From assembly GCA_034423115.1 (NCBI GenBank), contig DAOUJD010000059.1, forward strand, positions 1 to 30,569: a stretch of 30,569 nucleotides of DNA. The letters are read 5' to 3'. Below, one piece after another: positions 7,559 to 14,890 of this stretch. The stretch's first letter is position 1, and each line of letters begins with the position of its first letter. The notes under the pieces are model-generated. The model was not told the origin of the DNA. It did no database searches and was given only the letters and a program-made list of their open reading frames with translations. Source of the stretch: Bin87 sp034423115 (GTDB lineage Bacteria > Chloroflexota > Dehalococcoidia > Lucifugimonadales > UBA3495). Position numbers and translations under genes: made by a program.

Positions 7559-8452
7559 ATGGCAGAGCGCGACCTGATCGGATATGGCCTCAACCCGCCG
7601 GCGGTGGAATGGCCCAACGGCGCAAGGATCGCCGTGTCGTTTGTGCTGAACTACGAAGAGGGGTCGGAGAATTCGATACTGGACGGGGACCCGCACGGCG
7701 AGACGGTTGGGGAGTCGCCGTCGCCGGTGCCGCTGGGCGAGCGGGACCTGGCGAACGAGTCGTTCTTCGAGTACGGAAGTCGGGTCGGCGTGTGGCGCAT
7801 CCTGGACCTGCTGGACGAGTACGACGTCAAGGGGACCATATACGCGTGTGCGCTGGCGCTGGAGCGCAATCCCGAAGTGGGTCCGGAGGTGATTCGCCGG
7901 GGCCACGAGGTGATGGGGCACGGCAACCGGTGGGAAGAGTATTACAAGATGGACCGGGACGCCGAACGGGAGGCCATCAGGCAGGCCGTGGAAACCATCA
8001 CCCGAACCTGCGGAGAGCGGCCGCTGGGATGGTACACCCGCTACGGGCCGAGCGTGAACACACGTGAACTGGTGGTTGAGGAAGGCGGATTCCTCTACGA
8101 CTGCAACGCGTACAACGACGACCTGCCCTACTACACCGAGGTGCACGACAAGCCGTGGCTGGTGGTGCCGTACTCACTGGAGGTCAACGACTACGGGTTC
8201 TGGCGCGGCCAGCTTTTGACGCCGATGGACTTCTTCGAGGCGGCGCGCAACTGCTTCGACACCCTTTACCGCGAGGGAGCGACGCACCCCAAAATGATGT
8301 CGGTGGGACTGCATTGCCGGATCATCGGCAAGCCGGCGCGGGCGGCGGCGCTGCGGCGGTTCATCGAGTACGTGAAGAGCAAGCCGGGCGTGTGGCTGCC
8401 GCGGCGCATCGATATTGCGCGGTGGTGGCTGGAGAACTATCCGGCGCAGTAG
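7559..8452 (+). CDS. PuuE-like polysaccharide deacetylase family protein (allantoinase-type)
   Basis: The 297-aa product matches the PuuE/allantoinase branch of the polysaccharide deacetylase (NodB) fold: GYGLNPP near the N-terminus, VSFVLNYEEGSENS, FEYGSRVGVWRILDLL, GHEVMGHGNRW, GERPLGWYTRYGPSVNTRELVVEEGGFLYD, DDLPYY and SVGLHCRIIGKPARAAAL. PuuE opens the allantoin ring in some bacteria and is reported not to need the metal used by true deacetylases. No other ureide-pathway gene is nearby, so allantoin is not assured as substrate; another cyclic amide is possible. The start at ATG 7559 is set by AAGGAGG ten bases upstream; the in-frame ATG 7538 precedes that site. The gene converges with the FAD enzyme, leaving only 3 nt between stops. 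Confidence 0.85.
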   Translation: MAERDLIGYGLNPPAVEWPNGARIAVSFVLNYEEGSENSILDGDPHGETVGESPSPVPLGERDLANESFFEYGSRVGVWRILDLLDEYDVKGTIYACALALERNPEVGPEVIRRGHEVMGHGNRWEEYYKMDRDAEREAIRQAVETITRTCGERPLGWYTRYGPSVNTRELVVEEGGFLYDCNAYNDDLPYYTEVHDKPWLVVPYSLEVNDYGFWRGQLLTPMDFFEAARNCFDTLYREGATHPKMMSVGLHCRIIGKPARAAALRRFIEYVKSKPGVWLPRRIDIARWWLENYPAQ

Positions 8453-8455
8453 GGG

Positions 8456-9649
8456 CTATTCGTCGACGGTTTGAGCGGCGGCGAGGTAATCGGCGTCGGC
8501 GAAGTCTGCGAAACGGTCCGGGAGGAATTCGGCCATGTCGGATACGACCTCGGTTGATCCGCGCACGATGTAGTCGGCGATGATGCGACCGGTGATTGGG
8601 CCGAGGTGGATGCCCTTGGTGGTGTGGCCGGTGGCGAGTAGGACGCCATCCCATCCGGGGACGGGGCCGATGATGGGCTTGCTGTCGGGACTGAGGGGGC
8701 GGGAACCGGCGAGTTGCTGGACCAACTCGGCGCGCTCCAGGTCGGGGAACACGTCGATGGCGCGCTGGAGGAGTTCCAGCCGCGCCGATTCCGTGGGCTG
8801 GTGGTCGAACTCTTCGCCTGCAAAAAGCTCTCTCTGATCGTAGTCGCGGCCGCCGGTGCTGCCGACGCTGGTGAGGCCATCCAGACGGCTGATCATGTGG
8901 CCGCGCTTGGGTGAACTGATGAGGACCGGCAGGGGTTCGCCGGGGTAGTTGAGCAGCAGGCGTTCGCCCTTCATCGGGCGGACGGGTACGGGGTAATCGA
9001 GCCAGGGCGTGAAGGCGCGGCTCCAGGTGCCGGCGGCAATAACGACGGCGTCACAGTGGATGTCGCCGGAGGCGGTCCTCACCCCAGTGACCGTGGAGCC
9101 GTTGGCAACCAGGCCGGTCACCTCGCGGTAAAGGATTTGCGCGCCCTTGCGTTCTGCGCCACCAGCCAACCCCAGGTTGAAGCGATAGCTGTCCAGTTGC
9201 GCGGACTCGTCCTCGTACACCGCGCCGATGATTGACTGGGACAGGCGTGGTTCGATAGATCGGACTCCCTGAGCGTCGATCCAGCGCATGTTTACGTGGG
9301 GCTGCTGCCATTCCATCAGGCTGTTGATGAGATCGACTTCCTCATCGTCCAGGGCCAGCCGCAGGGAGGGACGACGCTGGTAGAGGAGGTCCATGCCCGT
9401 CGCCGCTTCCAATTCCGAGACCAGGTCAGGAAACTCGGCGTAGGAAGCGTGGGCCAGCTGAAACGACGGCCCGGCAGTGAACTCGGCACCCAGCAGGCTG
9501 AGGGAGCCGGTGGCGTGGGCGGACGCGCCGCTGCCGATGGACTCCCGCTCCAGGAGCGTTACGTTGACGCCCTCACGGGCGAGGTAGTAGGCGACCGAGG
9601 AGCCGACGACTCCCGCGCCGATGACGACTACGTCTGCGGTTTCAGGCAA
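8456..9649 (-). CDS. FAD-dependent amine/D-amino-acid oxidase family protein (DAO)
   Basis: The 397-aa product has the Rossmann FAD site GAGVVG at residues 11-16, with E34 ending the second strand to bind the ribose, and the C-terminal DAO signature PDSKPIIGPVPGWDGVLLATGHTTKGI. This places it with glycine oxidase, sarcosine oxidase and D-amino-acid dehydrogenases, which oxidise a C-N bond to an imine with release of the amine. There is no signal peptide; it is cytoplasmic. The start is TTG at 9649, unusual but supported by AGGGAGGG seven bases upstream and by the FAD motif falling at the proper distance. It is the last gene of a three-gene minus-strand unit (gaps of 50 and 51 nt). The substrate is unknown. 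Confidence 0.87.
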   Translation of the reverse strand: MPETADVVVIGAGVVGSSVAYYLAREGVNVTLLERESIGSGASAHATGSLSLLGAEFTAGPSFQLAHASYAEFPDLVSELEAATGMDLLYQRRPSLRLALDDEEVDLINSLMEWQQPHVNMRWIDAQGVRSIEPRLSQSIIGAVYEDESAQLDSYRFNLGLAGGAERKGAQILYREVTGLVANGSTVTGVRTASGDIHCDAVVIAAGTWSRAFTPWLDYPVPVRPMKGERLLLNYPGEPLPVLISSPKRGHMISRLDGLTSVGSTGGRDYDQRELFAGEEFDHQPTESARLELLQRAIDVFPDLERAELVQQLAGSRPLSPDSKPIIGPVPGWDGVLLATGHTTKGIHLGPITGRIIADYIVRGSTEVVSDMAEFLPDRFADFADADYLAAAQTVDE

Positions 9650-9700
9650 GCTCAGGCCCTCCCTTGGAAGTTCAGGGAATCACTAAGGTGCTTCCGCACC

Positions 9701-10798
9701 TCATTCGACCGTCAGCTCTTGGCCCGTATCGGACGCCTGCTTGATGGTGTCGATGAAGCGATGGAGACCGACGGCGGTGTCGAAGGTGGGCTGGCGGCTC
9801 TCGCCGGTGCGGATGGACTCGGCGAACAGGGTGTACAACTGGCCGATGTTGAAGGGGTCGCCGCGGGGGAAGTCGTCCGGGACGTAGAAGAACTGATCGG
9901 GCAGGGCCAGGTCCTCCAACTGGTGGCTTCTCTGTGCGCCCTGAACGCGCAGCATCTCGCCCCTTTGAGATGAAACGTTGCCGGTTACGATGAGCGTACC
10001 CTCTCGACCATAGATTTCCATGCGATAACCGCTCCCGGCCCAGGGCGCGGCTCCGACGTGAACCGCCGCGGCCGCGCCGCGCTCGAGCTGACCGGACACG
10101 CGCACGTTGTCGGGGGAGTCGGTATCGACGAATTGCTCGGTGTCGGGCTCGTACCACTGGGGCACCTGGGTGGAGACCATGCAGGCCACGCGGGCGAAGT
10201 CGCCGGCCACGAAGCGCAGGGCGTCGATGACGTGTCCGGTGGCGATGGTGAGGGTGTGCGCGCCGAGGCTGGCGTCCCGCTGCCAGGTGCGGTCGGAGGG
10301 GCGTTCCAGGGGGCCGTCCCGGAAGGTGTTGACGCTGCACGACAGGACCTCGCCGACGTAGCCGGTGTCGATCAGGTCCTTGACGTGGAGCAAGGCCGGG
10401 CTGACGCGGGATTGCAGGCCCACGGCGGTCTGCACGCCTCTGCTCCGGGCGAGGTCCGCCAATTCGACGGCTTCGGCGGTGTTGCGGCCCAGGGGCCACT
10501 CGGTGAGGACATGCTTGCCGGCCTCGATGGCTGCTTTGGTTGGCTCGTAGTGGGACGGCACCCGGACGACCACGGCGACGGCGTCGATCTCGTCGGACTG
10601 CACCATGGTGTTGAAATCATGGAATGCGAGCTTCGCGCCGAAACGTTGGCGGGCTTCCTCCGCGCTCTCCGGCCTGGTGGTACACACGGCAGTCATCTCG
10701 ACGTCCGGGCTGGCCAGGATCGCGGGGAAGTGCGACTGGTTGGACCAGGTGGAGTTGACGTTGGCTCCCACGAATCCCAAACGAATCTTGTCTGCCAT
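9701..10798 (-). CDS. Gfo/Idh/MocA family protein, Gal80-like
   Basis: The 365-aa product has the N-terminal NAD(P)-binding strand LGFVGANV (8-14) and the C-terminal Gfo/Idh/MocA alpha/beta domain (SGYRMEIYGREGTLIVTG, later PFNIGQLYTLFAESIRTGE). The family normally has a catalytic Glu-Lys-Pro motif after the second part of the Rossmann domain; here the equivalent is E100-W101-P102 in HVLTEWPLGRN, so the lysine that helps hydride transfer is a tryptophan. The same change occurs in the Gal80-like subgroup, some members of which sense sugars rather than oxidise them. AGGAGG lies nine bases before ATG 10798. It sits between a flavin oxidoreductase and an FAD oxidase in one transcription unit. It may be a dehydrogenase with altered chemistry or a regulator. 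Confidence 0.86.
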   Translation of the reverse strand: MADKIRLGFVGANVNSTWSNQSHFPAILASPDVEMTAVCTTRPESAEEARQRFGAKLAFHDFNTMVQSDEIDAVAVVVRVPSHYEPTKAAIEAGKHVLTEWPLGRNTAEAVELADLARSRGVQTAVGLQSRVSPALLHVKDLIDTGYVGEVLSCSVNTFRDGPLERPSDRTWQRDASLGAHTLTIATGHVIDALRFVAGDFARVACMVSTQVPQWYEPDTEQFVDTDSPDNVRVSGQLERGAAAAVHVGAAPWAGSGYRMEIYGREGTLIVTGNVSSQRGEMLRVQGAQRSHQLEDLALPDQFFYVPDDFPRGDPFNIGQLYTLFAESIRTGESRQPTFDTAVGLHRFIDTIKQASDTGQELTVE

Positions 10799-10848
10799 GA
10801 TGGGGCCTCCTGAAATGTGAGCGATGCGCGGTAGTCTCTACGGGCGGA

Positions 10849-11982
10849 CTACTCGAGCGATGCGGGGTTGATGGGGGTGGGCATTTCCTGGACTGCGGGC
10901 AGGACTTTTTCGGCGAAGAGTTTGAGGCTCTTTTCGGCCTTGTGGCGGGGCATGCCGCCGTAGAACATGTGGATGACGACCTTTTCCAGGCTGATGGTCC
11001 ACTGGAGCGCGCGGATTTTTTCGATGATCTGGTCGGGCGTGCCGATGGGCTGGGTGGCGCGGCGGGCGTTGAAGCTGGCGTCGGCGGTGCCGACGTCGGC
11101 CTGCTGGCGGATGAGGTATTCCTCGTAGCCGCTAATGCCCTCGTAGCCCGGGTTGTTCCACTCGAAGTAGTGGTGCTGGGCGGCGGTTAGCTGGTTGTGG
11201 AAGTAGGTCCAGCCTTCCTCGGCTTCCTCCTCGGTCTCGGCGCAGTACATCCAGAGGAGAGTGGTCGGCTGGTCGGGCTGGAGGCCGAGTTCGTTGCGGA
11301 TGCGGTTGAACCGGCGCACCTTGTCCACCATCTCGTCCACGTCGTCGCCGGCGACAAACATCTGGCCGAGGCCGTTTTCAGCGGCCATCCGAGCCGACGC
11401 CTCGGTGGTGAACGCAACTTTGATGTCCTTGGTCAGTTCTCCCTTGTGGCGGGCCTGGGGCCGGATGGTGGTGGGCGGGATGTCGTAGACGTTGCCCTTG
11501 AAATCGAAACGCTCCGCGCCGTCGGCAGCCTTGATGGCGTTGATGACGTCGTAGAAGTACTTGTGCGACTCGCCGATGGGGTAGCCGAGGGAGGCGTACT
11601 CATGGGGCGCGATGCCGCGGCCGATGCCCAGGTGGAGGCGGCGGCCCCGCAGGAGGATGTCCAGCATGGAAATCTCGGAGGCCAACCGGACCGGGTTCCA
11701 CCACGGCGCGACGATGACGGCGGTGCCCACGTCGACGCGCTGGGTGCGGCCGGCCCAATAGGCCAGGTACTGCAGCGGGTTGGGCTGCATGGAGTATGCG
11801 GAGCCGTAGTGCTCGGTGGCCCAGATGGAATCGAACCCCAACGGCTCGACCAGTTCGCCCATGTAGAGCGTGTCATCCATGTTCTGAGCGTCGGGGATCG
11901 CCGGCGGACGGTGGTATTCCTCTTTCAGCAGACGCTCCCAGTCGCCCTGGTTGTAACCGGTGACCATCACTCCACAGTGCAT
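10849..11982 (-). CDS. LLM-class flavin-dependent oxidoreductase
   Basis: The 377-aa product belongs to the luciferase-like flavin oxidoreductases: N-terminal MHCGVMVTGYN, GFDSIWATEHYG, RTQRVDVGTAVIVAPWWNPVRLASE, LRGRRLHLGIGRGIAPHEYASLG, then IGTPDQIIEKIRAL near the end. FMN- or F420-dependent monooxygenase or dehydrogenase chemistry is expected; the substrate is unknown. ATG 11982 is preferred over the longer frame from 12084 because AAGGAGG lies about nine bases upstream of it. It is the first gene of a minus-strand unit followed by the Gfo/Idh/MocA protein and the FAD oxidase. A strong hairpin (12009-12025) lies just upstream in its probable 5' leader. Its likeness to the LLM protein at 3547 is limited to core motifs. 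Confidence 0.9.
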   Translation of the reverse strand: MHCGVMVTGYNQGDWERLLKEEYHRPPAIPDAQNMDDTLYMGELVEPLGFDSIWATEHYGSAYSMQPNPLQYLAYWAGRTQRVDVGTAVIVAPWWNPVRLASEISMLDILLRGRRLHLGIGRGIAPHEYASLGYPIGESHKYFYDVINAIKAADGAERFDFKGNVYDIPPTTIRPQARHKGELTKDIKVAFTTEASARMAAENGLGQMFVAGDDVDEMVDKVRRFNRIRNELGLQPDQPTTLLWMYCAETEEEAEEGWTYFHNQLTAAQHHYFEWNNPGYEGISGYEEYLIRQQADVGTADASFNARRATQPIGTPDQIIEKIRALQWTISLEKVVIHMFYGGMPRHKAEKSLKLFAEKVLPAVQEMPTPINPASLE

Positions 11983-12008
11983 TGGTGGGTTCCTCCTTGG
12001 GGGTTCGA

Positions 12009-12030
12009 CCGCCCGGGTCGGGCGGGTTTT
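12009..12030 (+). terminator. GC-rich hairpin; intrinsic-terminator shape on + strand
   Basis: CCGCCCG (12009-12015), a GGT loop and CGGGCGG (12019-12025) are followed by GTTTT on the plus strand, which is terminator-like. No plus-strand gene lies upstream to need it. On the minus strand the same hairpin lies 27 nt before the LLM start codon without a T-tract, so it may instead be a leader structure or limit antisense transcription. Confidence 0.45.
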
Positions 12031-12202
12031 GTGTTCGGCGTCGGAATTGCGCCGTGTAAGTATAACGGTTCCGTGGGGCTGCAACAGGGAACCGAACCGG
12101 TCACCGCGAAAGGGCCTGTCGATCCTAGATTTCCCTTAGTGTTCGGCTACTGGAATGCGAGGAATTTGTTGGTATAAGAGAATGCCAAACCGTATGTTTT
12201 CA

Positions 12203-12238
12203 CCCTCACCCTAACCCTCTCCCATCAAGGGAGAGGGG
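12203..12238 (+). repeat. Dispersed CCCTCTCCC hairpin repeat, copy 2
   Basis: The sequence is CCCTCACCCTAA, then CCCTCTCCC (12215-12223), a 5-nt ATCAA loop, then GGGAGAGGG (12229-12237): a perfect 9-bp stem with the same 5' flank as the other copies. It is upstream of the first CMD gene. Confidence 0.75.
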
Positions 12239-12350
12239 ATTTGCTGGAATAATGAAAGACCTTGGAGACGGATGGGCCGCCGTTTCGTTGAGTTGCGTGG
12301 TCGGTTAGAATTGCCGGCGTAGCGCACGCCCTGGCCAGGAGATGCCGCCC

Positions 12351-13133
12351 ATGTCCACACCCGATGAGTTGTCGCGAAGGACTCACGAACTCGAAGAGTA
12401 CCTGCCCGTCAACAGCGACATTCCGTCCATCTCGCCCGACTACGCCCGGATCCAGACGCCGTTGATGTGGGGCGGGATCTGGCAGGCGCCGGGACTGGAT
12501 TTGAAGCTGCGTAGCTTTGCGACCATCTCGGCGCAGTGCGTGAACGGTTGGGATTTCGGGTTGCAGCACCAGATACGGGTGGGGCTAACCATGGGGATGT
12601 CGCCCCGGCAGATCAAGGGGATATTCATTCAACTGCTGTTTTACGCGGGCATACCGGCGACGGTACACGGTTTGCTGCAAGCGCAGACGGTGATCAACGA
12701 GCGCGAGGAATGGAAGGCGGCGGACGTGCCGCAGGAGGCGGACTGGCTGGACACCCTGGAGGCCAAGCTGGAGCGGGGCAGCGAGATCCGGCGGGAGCTC
12801 TGGGGCGAGGAGGCCAACCGTGAGGTTGAGGAATCCCTGGCGCAGCGCATGACGCCGGAAGCCTCTGACATCGTCGATGGCTACAACTACGGCGAGGTGT
12901 GGGCGCGGGACGACCTGGCGCCCAAAGAGCGCATGGTGTGCGTGCTGGCCGCGCTGATGGCACGGAGCCACTGGAAGCAGTTGCGGCGGTATATCGGGTA
13001 TGCCCTGAACATGGGTTTTGACCGGCGGGAGATCTGCGAGGTGTTTGCCCAGGCGGGCTGGTACCGGGGCTGGCCCCACGTGGAGGACGCGCTGGAACAG
13101 GCGCAGGAAGTATTCGCGGAAGCGGGGGCGTGA
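12351..13133 (+). CDS. Carboxymuconolactone decarboxylase family protein, two domains (copy 1 of 3)
   Basis: This 260-aa protein contains two CMD/AhpD-fold segments. The first (about residues 30-118) has AQCVNGWDFGLQHQIRVGL with C63 and H73 and the helix KGIFIQLLFYAGIPA; the second (about 175-255) has KERMVCVLAALMARSHW and REICEVFAQAGWYRGWP. The AhpD CxxC pair is absent, so thiol peroxidase activity of the AhpD type is unlikely; gamma-carboxymuconolactone decarboxylase-like or unknown chemistry remains. ATG 12351 is preferred: AGGAG ends directly against the in-frame ATG 12342 but is nine bases from 12351. It leads a tandem array with two close paralogues on the same strand. Confidence 0.86.
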   Translation: MSTPDELSRRTHELEEYLPVNSDIPSISPDYARIQTPLMWGGIWQAPGLDLKLRSFATISAQCVNGWDFGLQHQIRVGLTMGMSPRQIKGIFIQLLFYAGIPATVHGLLQAQTVINEREEWKAADVPQEADWLDTLEAKLERGSEIRRELWGEEANREVEESLAQRMTPEASDIVDGYNYGEVWARDDLAPKERMVCVLAALMARSHWKQLRRYIGYALNMGFDRREICEVFAQAGWYRGWPHVEDALEQAQEVFAEAGA

Positions 13134-13148
13134 TGGTTGATTACCCAA

Positions 13149-13182
13149 GGTCAAGAGGGGTTCGTATAGGTCAGGAGGGGTT
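13149..13182 (+). promoter_or_regulatory. Duplicated ribosome-binding-site segment
   Basis: GGTCAAGAGGGGTT (13149-13162) is repeated as GGTCAGGAGGGGTT (13169-13182) with a 20-bp period in the short gap before CMD copy 2. The second copy supplies AGGAGGGG at a normal distance from ATG 13186. Confidence 0.5.
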
Positions 13183-13185
13183 GGC

Positions 13186-13977
13186 ATGACGACGGTACGG
13201 GAAATCCAGGAACGATCGGCGAAGCTGCGGCAGTTTTTCGACCAGCACCTGCCCTACGCTCGACCCACGCCGGTGCTGGCCGATTTCGTGCGGGTGCAGC
13301 ACGAACTGATGTGGGGCGGCGTCTGGCTAGCCGAAGGGCTGGACCTGAAACTGCGGAGTTTCGCCACCATCACGGCGCAGTGCGTCAACGGGTACGACTT
13401 CGGCGTGGAGCACCAGGTGCGGACCGGGCTGACGGTGGGCATCACGGCGCAGCAGATCAAGGGGATCTTCATCCAATTGCTGTTCTACGCCGGCGTGCCG
13501 GCTACGGTGTTTGGGTTGCGCATCGCGCAAGAGGTTATCAACGAAAGGGATGAGTGGAAGGCGGGCGACGTGCCAGTGGACGCCGAGTGGCTGGATTCCA
13601 TCGAAGAGATGCTGGCGCAGGGCAAGGCCGTACGGGTGGAGAACTGGGGTGAGATTGCCGACGCAGAGATCGAGAATTCGCTGGCTCGGCAGTTTGTCCC
13701 GGAGTCGGCGGAACTGGTGGACGGATACCACTTTGGCGAGGTGTGGCGTCGGGCCGATCTAAACGCCCAAGAGCGGATGGTGTGCGTCCTGGCGGCACTG
13801 ATGTGCCGGGGACACATGAAGCAGTTGAAGCGGCACGTCGGATACGCGCTGGACGCCGGGCTGGATGCCCGGCAGATCTGCGAGGTGTTCGCGCAGGCCG
13901 GCTGGTACCGGGGATGGCCGTATGTCGAGGATGCCCTGGAGCAGGCCAGCGAGGTTTTCGAGTCCAGGGGAGCCTGA
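13186..13977 (+). CDS. Carboxymuconolactone decarboxylase family protein, two domains (copy 2 of 3)
   Basis: This 263-aa paralogue is collinear with copies 1 and 3. Domain one has ITAQCVNGYDFGVEHQVRTGL and KGIFIQLLFYAGVPA; domain two has QERMVCVLAALMCRGHMKQL and RQICEVFAQAGWYRGWPYVEDALEQA. The Cys and His of domain one are kept in all three copies; the Cys in CRGHM is shared only with copy 3. The central linker (about residues 120-170) varies most, so the copies may have diverged in substrate while keeping the fold. It starts at ATG 13186 behind a strong AGGAGGGG. The gap from copy 1 is 52 nt and to copy 3 is 51 nt, consistent with one operon. Function unknown beyond family. Confidence 0.86.
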   Translation: MTTVREIQERSAKLRQFFDQHLPYARPTPVLADFVRVQHELMWGGVWLAEGLDLKLRSFATITAQCVNGYDFGVEHQVRTGLTVGITAQQIKGIFIQLLFYAGVPATVFGLRIAQEVINERDEWKAGDVPVDAEWLDSIEEMLAQGKAVRVENWGEIADAEIENSLARQFVPESAELVDGYHFGEVWRRADLNAQERMVCVLAALMCRGHMKQLKRHVGYALDAGLDARQICEVFAQAGWYRGWPYVEDALEQASEVFESRGA

Positions 13978-14028
13978 CCATCGCGTCGCCGGTCGCCTCT
14001 ACAAATCACAACATGGTGAGAATTTGAA

Positions 14029-14835
14029 ATGGATACAGCCGCCGATCTGGCCCGCAAAGCCGCCAACCTCCACGCGTTCATCGACCAGTATGTGCCCCAG
14101 CGCCGGCTCACCGCCGCGCTGCCCGACGTCAGCACGGACTACGTGAAGCTGCAGGAGGAGGTGATGTGGGGCGGAGTGTGGCAGGTGCCGGGCCTGGACG
14201 TGACGCTGCGCAGCATCGCCACCATCGCGGCCCAGTGCTGCAACGGGTGGGAGTTCGGGCTGCAGCACCAGATCAGGGTTGGCCTGTCGCTGGGGATGTC
14301 GCCGCAGAAGGTCAAGGGGATATTCCTGCAACTGATCTTCTACGCCGGGATACCGGCCACCGTGTCATCGCTGGCGCAGGCGCAGCGGGTGATCAACGAG
14401 CAACCGATGTGGCAGGCGGAGGACGCCGAGCCGCTGCAGGCGGACTGGCTGGATACCGTGGAAGCTAAGCTGGAAAGGGGGCGCGACATCCGGCGGGCGA
14501 ACTGGGGCGAGAACGCCGAGTTTGACCTGGAGAATACGCTGGCGCACGAGCTGACGCTGGAGACGGCCGCGCTGGTGGAGGCCTACAACTTCGGCGAGGT
14601 GTGGGCGCGGGGCGACCTGACACCGAAGGAGCGGACGGTGTGCATCCTGGTGGCGCTGATGTGCCGGGGACACATGAGGCAACTGCGGGAGCACATCGAC
14701 TACGCCCTGGAACTGGGCATGGCCAAACGGGAGATCTGCGAGGTGTTCTCGCAGGCCGGTTGGTATCGCGGGTGGCCTTACGTGGAGGAGGCGCTGGAGC
14801 AGGCCGACACGGTGTTCACGGAGCGGGGGATTTAG
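14029..14835 (+). CDS. Carboxymuconolactone decarboxylase family protein, two domains (copy 3 of 3)
   Basis: This 268-aa protein is the last of the tandem CMD array. Domain one reads IAAQCCNGWEFGLQHQIRVGL and KGIFLQLIFYAGIPA; domain two reads KERTVCILVALMCRGHMRQL and REICEVFSQAGWYRGWPYVEEALEQA. It has a doubled Cys (QCCNG) where copies 1 and 2 have one, still not the CxxC of AhpD. The ribosome-binding site before ATG 14029 is weak (GGTGAG), unlike copy 2, so translation may rely on coupling. The family usually assembles as hexamers with active sites made by helices of neighbouring domains; three paralogues side by side could form mixed assemblies, which is inference. Confidence 0.86.
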   Translation: MDTAADLARKAANLHAFIDQYVPQRRLTAALPDVSTDYVKLQEEVMWGGVWQVPGLDVTLRSIATIAAQCCNGWEFGLQHQIRVGLSLGMSPQKVKGIFLQLIFYAGIPATVSSLAQAQRVINEQPMWQAEDAEPLQADWLDTVEAKLERGRDIRRANWGENAEFDLENTLAHELTLETAALVEAYNFGEVWARGDLTPKERTVCILVALMCRGHMRQLREHIDYALELGMAKREICEVFSQAGWYRGWPYVEEALEQADTVFTERGI

Positions 14836-14890
14836 CGTCGGGTCGGACTACGCGCCTCCGCGAACGTAGGGCTGGAGGGGCGTAAGATGG

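Larger units (their letters stand above)
11983..12350. other. Divergent intergenic region with hairpin and repeat
   Basis: No gene is seen in this 368-bp region. It holds the leader hairpin of the minus-strand LLM gene, the CCCTCTCCC repeat at 12203-12238, and a possible extended -10 (TGG then TATAAG, 12173-12178) pointing toward the CMD array but without a good -35. Confidence 0.4.

Noticed and set aside
9296..10813. Long plus-strand frames over the FAD and Gfo/Idh genes
   Set aside because: They are antisense to well-recognised genes, have Gly/Val/His-rich translations and lack domains; typical of GC-rich DNA.
11197..12177. 326-codon plus-strand frame over the LLM gene
   Set aside because: Antisense to a complete LLM protein and crosses its leader; no motif.
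12351..14835. AhpD-type alkyl hydroperoxidases
   Set aside because: The CxxC active-site pair is absent in all three copies.
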